A stretch of DNA of 64,000 nt, taken from Romanomermis culicivorax (lineage: Eukaryota; Nematoda; Enoplea; Mermithida; Mermithidae). A program made the translations under genes and the position numbers. Shown here piece after piece: positions 57,234 through 64,000 of the stretch. The stretch covers positions 193,501-257,500 of the forward strand of contig CAWUHX010000262.1 of NCBI GenBank assembly GCA_963922205.1, written 5' to 3'. Below the pieces are notes generated by a model. The model did no database searches and was not told where the DNA came from. It saw only the letters and a program-made list of their open reading frames with translations. The stretch's first letter is position 1. Each line of letters begins with the position of its first letter.

Positions 57234-57463
57234 GACAGCTAGCTTCATAATCTTTTGCACAATTGTAATCTACATTGCGACCACTATTTTGAGAAAATTG
57301 TAAGCGATTCCATCCAGCGGTTCCAAAGATATCTCGTTTCAAAGTACGTACTTCGTAAGTGTCCAAAATTACCCCACTTGACGGTGCCATATAACATTTG
57401 GCTAAATGTGCTTTCGTTTAAATTATACTTTTTATGACATATTCATCTTTTCACTTTTCTTAG

Positions 57464-57588
57464 CCGAAATGTGCGTTCTTCCATCCAGAATTTGGTACAA
57501 TGGTGAATGGTGGCGATTAGTGTTTCCGTCACTAATGCACGCTGACGATATGCACCTTTATTTCAATATGATCTCTTTCCTTTGGAAG
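57464..57588 (+). CDS. RHBDD1: RHBDD1 exon 2
   Basis: This exon is 125 nt, phase 1 in and phase 0 out. Encodes AEMCVLPSRIWYNGEWWRLV and FPSLMHADDMHLYFNMISFLWK, matching human ..QQKDWQRLLLSPLHHADDWHLYFNMASMLWK. It contains the loop-1 WWRL signature and the conserved H-x-D-D-x-H-L-x-x-N block around the second transmembrane helix, which helps position the active site in rhomboids. Confidence 0.95.
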
Positions 57589-59753
57589 GTATACGCTATT
57601 TATGTACAGGGATTTTCAGTTGATATCGTTAATTCATCGAAATTTTACTTGATTGTTTCGCGTTTGTTGGAATTTTCCAAATCTTGCAAATCACTAATAG
57701 CCAAATCACAGAAATTGGAGTAAGTTAATTTAGATCAGTTTCGGAGCGATGCTGGAGTGAATCTGGAGAAAAGTGAGAACAATTTTCATTGTATAAACTT
57801 CTCAAATACAGTCGAACTCGGATAATAAAGACTCCAATGGGGCCTACTATAAGTGTCTTCATTGACCGAGTGTTTTCATTATCCGAAATATTCAATTTCA
57901 TGTGTGATTTATAGCCAGAATAGTTGTTAGCATTTTTAACCTTAAAACTCAACATATGTAAATTGTAAAGGCAATATTAGAAAATGCTCCGATGGGGTAG
58001 AAAAAAGAATATACGTGCTTGAATAGTTGACAAGCTAGTAAAAGGAGTGGACTAAATTTTTGAGAACTTGGGACGTCGAAGTTGGAAAAAATTCACTTTT
58101 GTAACATTGGATTTTTATTCTTTCTCATTAAAAAATTTTGCGTGTCTGTGAAAAAGTATATTCTGCAGCATCGTTCATTTAGTCTTTCCCCTGGCATCAA
58201 CTATAGTGAAATTTTTCTATATGAAAATTATATGCAATGATGCCAATGGCTGGCTTCACTCAAATGTATAGAAATGGTAAACCAATAGCATTCTAACTCC
58301 CCACCGATTCAAAACTCCTGCCTCTCGCTCTAGCTCAAAAATAGTCATGGAGGCATATTATAGTCATTTTCAGAGCTATAAAGAGACCCGAGGTTGGTTG
58401 CACTAACCCAACGTGAGTATAATCTCAACATCGGGATTAAATGGCTGATCCTCAGTTGAGCTAATCGCTATGTCGAGATTATTTTCTTCCAGTGAACAAA
58501 CAATGCTCACTTCGGGATTAACTAATACTGAGGTTTAAGTTCCAGTTTGGGAATTCCGGACAGGAATTTAAACATGTGTTACCAAAAAAGATTCGTTCGA
58601 ATATTGCTCTTGCTCAAAGCGCTGTGACAAATATCAAAAAGAGCAAAAAATCTATAGTTTTTAGAAAGGAGAATGCAGCGGTAAGAAAAAAATCGGTTCA
58701 ATTTTACGCACAATTTTTATGGAGTGGAGACTGAAGAACTTGGTACCGTAGAAAAAATATGAATTTCCTTATTACAAAAGGAGGACTAAAATCAAAGAAA
58801 CGGCATCGTGCTCATACATTTTTGATTTAAATAGAATTTTTGCCAACACCTAAGTGAATTTGACCATATTGGACGAAATTATAAGTCGATTTGTTTGTCG
58901 CTGATGGACGAGAAAGTTTTTCGCATTGATTACAGTAATAAACTTACTATTTTTCTGAATTGAACTTTCAACGCTTTGCTGCGTCTACCATTTCAAAATA
59001 AATGGAATTTAAGAGCAGAAGTGGATCAAATATTCCAAGATTTCTCTGGCATTTACTCCTGCTCCGCTCCTGCTTTGCTCTGTCTTTTACGGTTTGGCCC
59101 TACATATGCACTTTCGCCAAAAGTAGTCATTTCTGACAATGAAACCACATTACATCCAAATATTAGCACATTGGTAATCTTTGTTGCTGTGATAACTTCC
59201 TCGAATTTCGATACAGTCGAAAACTATGTACAATTTGAAGTTTTTGATTTTCGTTCTTTATCTAGTGGAATTGTTACGAGTATTCTTTGAAGACTTAACA
59301 TCGAATTCATTCGTCCTCATGACCGCGAAAAATCTGAAGAGAAGTTTGAGAAATCTGAATTTTTAATTTGTGAAGCGTTTTCAGTAATCTCGATAGACTG
59401 CCAAATCAACGTTTGAATACATGATCAAATTAGTCTTGGCATATATGTAACGGTGTCCTGAGGTCTGGGGGATCGGAGGACTTTTTTGGGGCCGGGGTCA
59501 CTGATTCGCAAAATTTCAGCAGGAGGGGCTTGTGAAGAAGAAAAACTTGATTTTCTCACCAATAAAGTCTAAAAAACGGTTCAAAAAAATAATTTTTGAC
59601 CATTGTTTGCTCAAAAATTGTTCGAAAAATTGACATGGGGGTTCTTATAGCACCCCCCCCCCCCGTAATTACATGTATGAGCCTTGGGCTAATTTTGTTC
59701 TGTAGTCAAAAAAATTAATTCACTTCTATCTTCAATATAAAATCGTTTTATAG
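57589..59753 (+). other. RHBDD1 intron 2
   Basis: 2.2 kb. Contains one small MITE (59440-59679). The remainder is AT-rich with no recognisable feature. Confidence 0.75.
59440..59679. mobile_element. CATATATGTAAC-type MITE
   Basis: 240 bp, ends CATATATGTAACGG and TTACATGTATG. Flanked by AGTCTTGG (59432-59439) and AGCCTTGG (59680-59687), seven of eight. A 14 bp C run lies near the right end. Confidence 0.82.
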
Positions 59754-59898
59754 GGCCGTCGATTAGAGCTTAGACTCGGTAGCGTGTATTTCGCATACTT
59801 ACTCGTAATATTTTCTATATTGACGAACGCCGTGATCGTTCTGCTGAGTATTTTCCTCGGGAATAATTACTTAAATCAATGTGCCGTTGGGTTTTCTG
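59754..59898 (+). CDS. RHBDD1: RHBDD1 exon 3 (catalytic serine)
   Basis: This exon is 145 nt, phase 0 in and phase 1 out. Encodes GRRLELRLGSVYFAYLLVIF, a transmembrane helix, and QCAVGFS ending at Ser143. The GFSG motif is completed by the Gly split across the intron. Human RHBDD1 has Ser144 in CAVGFSG. The E-R-R-L-G motif of rhomboids is present as ELRLGS. Confidence 0.96.
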
Positions 59899-62012
59899 GT
59901 AAGTTTTCGGATTCATGTTCAAGTGTTTGGTTTTATTCGATATATGGAGTTCTGTTGCAGTGCAGTCTAGTATTGTTGTAGTGATGCTCATTTAAATATT
60001 GTAAATTTATTTAGCGTTATCTGCATTATATCATTAAGCTGCTTCCTTTGAGATATAACATTCTCCTTAGTCCTGTTTCTTTACCGTGTTTTTTGCTTTT
60101 TTCAATCTCTTCACACCCGTGGTCTTTCTCGAAATCAAAAATTGTATTTCATGGTTCAGTTCATAGAATTTATTCTATCGACCCTACAGCGGCTCATTCG
60201 ATTCTTTGAACGTTACCGTGACATTAACGCTACCAGATAACTTTTTATCCTTGACAAAAAAAGTAATTTGGTGTTTACAAGATGAATTTTTCACTTCATC
60301 CTTTCTTCTGCACATGATGACTGATAATAGTTCGACAAGATGTAGGACCTTATAGTCCCACAAAGCGGGAACAACAATAGTGAAACTAAAGAGTAATTAG
60401 ATATGTACCAGACGTCCCCAAGGTCTAAAATCTAGATTTGGGGAAAATCAATACGGGTAGTACTGTTCCCATGCCGAACCGTGATCTCTTTTTTGCTCGC
60501 TGTGTGGGGTCGCAGCGGGATGTATATTTCGGTGACACCCTGAGTACAGTGCGTGTACAGCAATGTACACTTAAAAATCACTTATTCCCTATTACCTTGG
60601 CCAATTTCACATGCTGAGCTTATAAAAAGCAACAAAATTGTTTTTGGTGCATCGAATAATCAACATTCTCTCGTTTTCTGAACATTTTTCTTAAACAAGC
60701 ACAATTTGAGACAAAACGGTGGGTTGCCCAATCCCAAGAATTACAACATAGACTCCTGCGCTAGGCGCCAGAAGACTGTAATCTCAACAAAATATATTTC
60801 TTTTTTCTATAAACATCCACAAAAATCTTCGTACGGAGTCAAAAATGTTTGTCTCCTACAAAAACCAGTGGTTGAAAATCATTTATGCAGTACCTACATT
60901 TTCAAGCCTGTGGATACGGTAAACATATTTTTTATACTGACCACGCACTCTCAAACCATTAGACAATAGTAGTTCTAGAAGTGCCTACTTACTCATTTCC
61001 TTCAAATTGGCCTACCCATTGTGACACTTCCCAAAATTTTGTGTACTAGTAAGTCATTTTCGTCCCATTTCACCCTGCCAGTAAGTCATTCTTACCTGAG
61101 TGGTAAAAGAATTTCCAAACCTAGGACGGAGGTAATACCCCCTCATACCTCTAAGAATTCCGACCAGTTGGGGGGCCCAAAAAAGACGATAAAATTTCGC
61201 AAATTTTCCCAAAAAACCTACTTTTTCCCTCATTTTTCCGAGTTGGGAGTTTTTGACTTTTGGGTGTAGGGTTCGACAAGTTGGGGGTTCCGACATCTGG
61301 ATATGGGGGGTTCCCCAACCCCACCCCCCAATTACAGGTATATACCTCCTTACACCCCTTTGGGTTGCTCTGGTATGTACATAAACTACAATTAAGCGAC
61401 TCCTTCTATCAAAATTAGCAACAAAAGTGTGAAATTCCTCGAATCATTGGCTTTCTAAAACTTTATTCAGAGAATAGAATAAACGGTCGGAATCCGAAAT
61501 CTGAAGACTGCAAATCATATCCTCGTAGCGAAACAGACGACCGAAAGGATATAGTTAACGATGTAAACAACACAAGAAGAAAATTTTTAGGCGCAAAAAA
61601 AAAACGCCAAATCCCGGTATATGCGAAATATTTTTAGCACTGATACATAGATATTAATTTCTAACACTTTCCTTCTCCCATACTTTTTTGTTCAAAATCT
61701 TATTTTAATAGGCCTGCACCTACTATTCTATATTTTTATTTATGGTCACAATAACTTAAGTTCATTCATTGATTGAATTTATTAATCTTATTTTTCATTA
61801 TCTCTTTTTCTGCTCATTTTTCTCACATTATAAATGAGTTAAAAAACGACAAATATAGCGCTTAAATGCCTGTAGCGGTAACGAGCCCTAGCCGGCTCAT
61901 TCGTCCGATTTTAGTTGTTATTCCCAAATTTTCAGTGGAAATCTCAGTAATAGACTTGACGATTAATTAGAAAATACGTTTTTTTCACCGTGAAATTTAT
62001 CTTGAACTTTAG
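59899..62012 (+). other. RHBDD1 intron 3
   Basis: 2.1 kb. Contains a CATACCTGTA-type MITE (61144-61342) and a relic of the CAGAGGTCCCC family near 60410-60540. Otherwise AT-rich without a recognisable feature. Confidence 0.7.
61144..61342. mobile_element. CATACCTGTA-type MITE with 8 bp TSD
   Basis: 199 bp, ends CATACCTCTA and TACAGGTATA. Flanked by TACCCCCT (61136-61143) and TACCTCCT (61343-61350), seven of eight. The sequence it interrupts (GGTAATACCCCCTCATACC-like) is itself part of the CAGAGGTCCCC family, so it is nested. Confidence 0.75.
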
Positions 62013-62240
62013 GTGTCATATTTGCTTTGAAAACACTGACGAATCATTATTATCCTAACGAAGACGCGTGGCTATTGGGTCAATTTCCAGTGCCTTCCAA
62101 ATATGCTTGTTGGATAGAATTGCTCGTCATTCAAGTTTTGGTCCCGAACGCGTCATTTTTGGGTCATCTGGCTGGCATCCTCGTCGGCCTAGCATTCACA
62201 ATGAGTCCATTGAAGTATTTAATGGATACCGTCTTTATTG
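62013..62240 (+). CDS. RHBDD1: RHBDD1 exon 4 (catalytic histidine)
   Basis: This exon is 228 nt, phase 1 at both ends. Encodes GVIFALKTLTNHYYP, the PVPSKYACWIELL loop and helix, and SFLGHLAGILVGLAF with His195, which pairs with Ser143 as the catalytic dyad (human His195). PLKYLMDTVF leads to the cytosolic tail. All catalytic and structural residues expected of an active rhomboid are present. The known family member clips ubiquitinated or unstable ER membrane proteins for ER-associated degradation. Confidence 0.96.
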
Positions 62241-62671
62241 GTAAGATTGTTATGTGGAAATGATGGAGTGAGTTCCACACCACAATTGGATATACACTGA
62301 AAATTCTGGTACGTCTATCCAGTAAATATGCATTGACTTATCCCAAATTAATCGCTAAGTTTTACTTGTAATCGCGACTTGAATGTGTCTTGCCTATCGA
62401 CGTTCAGCACAGTCCAGTTGAATAACAGTCCCTCATTTCGAGTCCGAATCTACTACAGCTGATATTGAAAAGTGTCTTTTTCATGACGCTTACCAAAAAA
62501 TATAGTCGTTTTTAAACAGTTTCTACTCTAGAATGATGATCAATCAACATATTCGACTAATTTTAATATTCTTATCGCAGCACCGTCAAGTTATCGATTT
62601 TGAATTTTTACAGTTATCTTGTTTGTACAGGAAGATTTATTCTAGCTCTTAGATACAGTTTTATGTTGCAG

Positions 62672-62806
62672 ATATTCTCGGCCAACATATAACTCATGAT
62701 CGACAACCCCATGAAAATCCAAGTCATAACGACCATTTTTACGAGTATACTGGTGGACTCAGCGAGGAAGAGCAAGTCAGGCGGGCTATGGACGAAAGTT
62801 CACGTT
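62672..62806 (+). CDS. RHBDD1: RHBDD1 exon 5 (UIM-like tail), gene continues right
   Basis: This exon is 135 nt, phase 1 at both ends, donor GTAAGT. Encodes DILGQHITHDRQPHENPSHN and HFYEYTGGLSEEEQVRRAM followed by DESSR. This corresponds to human YTAGLSEEEQLERAL, the ubiquitin-interacting motif that recruits ubiquitinated clients. The intervening His/Asn-rich linker is shorter than in human. The p97/VCP-binding segment expected at the very C-terminus lies in an exon beyond this one and was not found in the remaining 1.2 kb. Confidence 0.93.
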
Positions 62807-64000
62807 GTAAGTATATATCTTCAGTTAATACATATATTCATTAGTATTAGAAATATATTGAAAATCTAGTCAAAAAATATCAGTCGTTGTAGGCATCTGG
62901 AAATTGTCATGCTTTTGTATTAATCTCCTAGTCGCACGTATCTACCAACTTTCTCGTTTTAAACGTGATTGACCATTCGGCAATACTCTAAAAATTTGCG
63001 GGAAAAAGTTCCGAGCTCTTTTTTGTCAGTTTTTCAAGTGCACGTTTTTTCAATTTAACTGTAGTCTGATATTCGTTATTATGACTTTTGTTGGACCGAT
63101 TGATGAGCAACATACCATATATACAGTTATGAAACATGAAATTCACGTCTGATTAGTATAATGTAGTGTGGAAAATAAAAAAATAAAAAACCATTTGAGT
63201 CTTAAAACACAACTTGAACAACTTGAAGACTTCATCTGTAAGTGACCTAATCCTAAAGTCGATTTTTAGCCAAGTGCAGGTGAGATGAAAATCCCTTTTG
63301 GGACCAGCAGTCCAAAAAAATTAATCTGAAAATTTTTGGAATAAGTTTTTCAAGAAAAAATTTTACCCTAAGTTCCATATTCGGGTAGTGCTAGGCATAT
63401 GTATTAGGATCTCATGTAACGCGAAAATGACAATTATCGGCTATTCACTAAGTGAAAAAATCTTGCTCGAATTTTAAATCTTTAACATGGGACGTTGAAA
63501 ATGAGCTCATCACTCTTTTGAAAAAGCCACAGAAATAGTCAGAAAAGTAAAACGGCAAAGTATGACGTTTTACTTTTCTGGGAATTTAGTTTTTGGTCTG
63601 GTATTTATTTTTTCGGAATTTATTAGTTGATAAGTCGATCAATACGCATTTGATCTCCGTGCGAGTATTTTCAGTAGATAGAGCATGTGAAACCCTGTAG
63701 AATGAACGTTTATAAATTTCAGCACAAAAATGATCAATATGGCATTGACAACCGAAAATTATGAAGTGTGACACGAAACATCGTATATTAAAAAGGTACT
63801 GCAATGATCACTGCATTTGAGCAAGGATCTGTATATAAATAATCCTCAAGAGCAATCAATTCTAGACGAGGCAGCTGATTTTGATGAAGTCTTGCCATGG
63901 TTCTTTTTTTAGCACGGTGCTAATGACATCAGAGAATAGAAATTTCCGATGTTTACAGGCGTTCTAATGACTGAAAATGAAAAATTTTTAAGAAAATTAG
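62807..64000 (+). other. RHBDD1 intron 5, continuing off the window
   Basis: AT-rich. The only recognisable item is the left end of a GTGCTAA-type MITE at about 63890 (CATGGTTCTTTTTTTAGCAC). No exon was found. Confidence 0.65.

Larger units (their letters stand above)
54686..57384. mobile_element. CCGTCAAGTGGG TIR element split by two insertions
   Basis: Left end CCGTCAAGTGGGTTAACTTAGG and right end TCCAAAATTACCCCACTTGACGG are inverted repeats. The left end follows TA, the right is followed by TG. Subtracting the two inserted elements and their duplications leaves about 810 bp with inner GGGGTAACTTT motifs. The style resembles the pogo-like element at 28958, but no transposase remains. Confidence 0.72.
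52179..57463 (+). other. RHBDD1 intron 1, transposon nest
   Basis: 5.3 kb. In order: a GGCTCC-type element (52219-52690), an AGCTGCAGCTCAGCTG-rich palindromic cluster (52720-52890), a foldback element (52930-54057), then a TIR element of about 810 bp (54686-57384) split by two hAT-like insertions. No exon. Confidence 0.8.

Noticed and set aside
58976..59290. 104-codon open stretch in RHBDD1 intron 2
   Set aside because: No acceptor/donor pair fits the flanking exon phases, and exons 2 and 3 already join seamlessly as in human RHBDD1.

Overview
The window looks like a piece of an invertebrate animal nuclear genome. It is AT-rich, has long introns with GT..AG borders, and is packed with short DNA transposons. 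Three protein-coding genes lie in tandem on the + strand. The species is not identifiable by eye.

Gene 1 (exons 9399 to 43639; 5' end not found) is a NOLC1/Nopp140 nucleolar phosphoprotein. Its last two exons encode the diagnostic SRP40 C-terminal domain. Its serine/acidic repeat region is built from seven large exons, all phase 1 at both ends, which fall into three types (A, B, C) ordered A1 B1 C1 / A2 (BC)2 / A3 B3. (BC)2 is an in-frame fusion of the first part of a B exon with the last part of a C exon. Intron sequence next to the exons is also shared between copies, so genomic segments, not just codons, were duplicated.

Gene 2 (45061-49181) is an unrecognised four-exon gene. Its joined phases give exactly 332 codons, or 331 residues, with a C-X4-C pair and a long C-terminal coiled coil. 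A 1573 bp hAT-like element with a perfect 8 bp target duplication lies 16 bp upstream of its last exon.

Gene 3 (52019 to beyond 62806) is RHBDD1/RHBDL4, an ER rhomboid protease. Five exons are visible, with catalytic Ser143 and His195 and a UIM-like tail. The last exon(s) lie outside the window.

Most remaining DNA is mobile. The left end (1 to about 2519) holds part of an LTR retrotransposon on the - strand. At least six terminal-inverted-repeat families with 8 bp target duplications (hAT-type) are present, several nested inside one another. There are also a deleted pogo/Tigger-like element with a TA duplication, a foldback element with a 9 bp direct repeat, a hAT transposase relic, a 1.4 kb degenerate satellite, a tRNA-like SINE head and several other dispersed repeats. 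For several insertions a paralogous or duplicated copy preserves the empty site.
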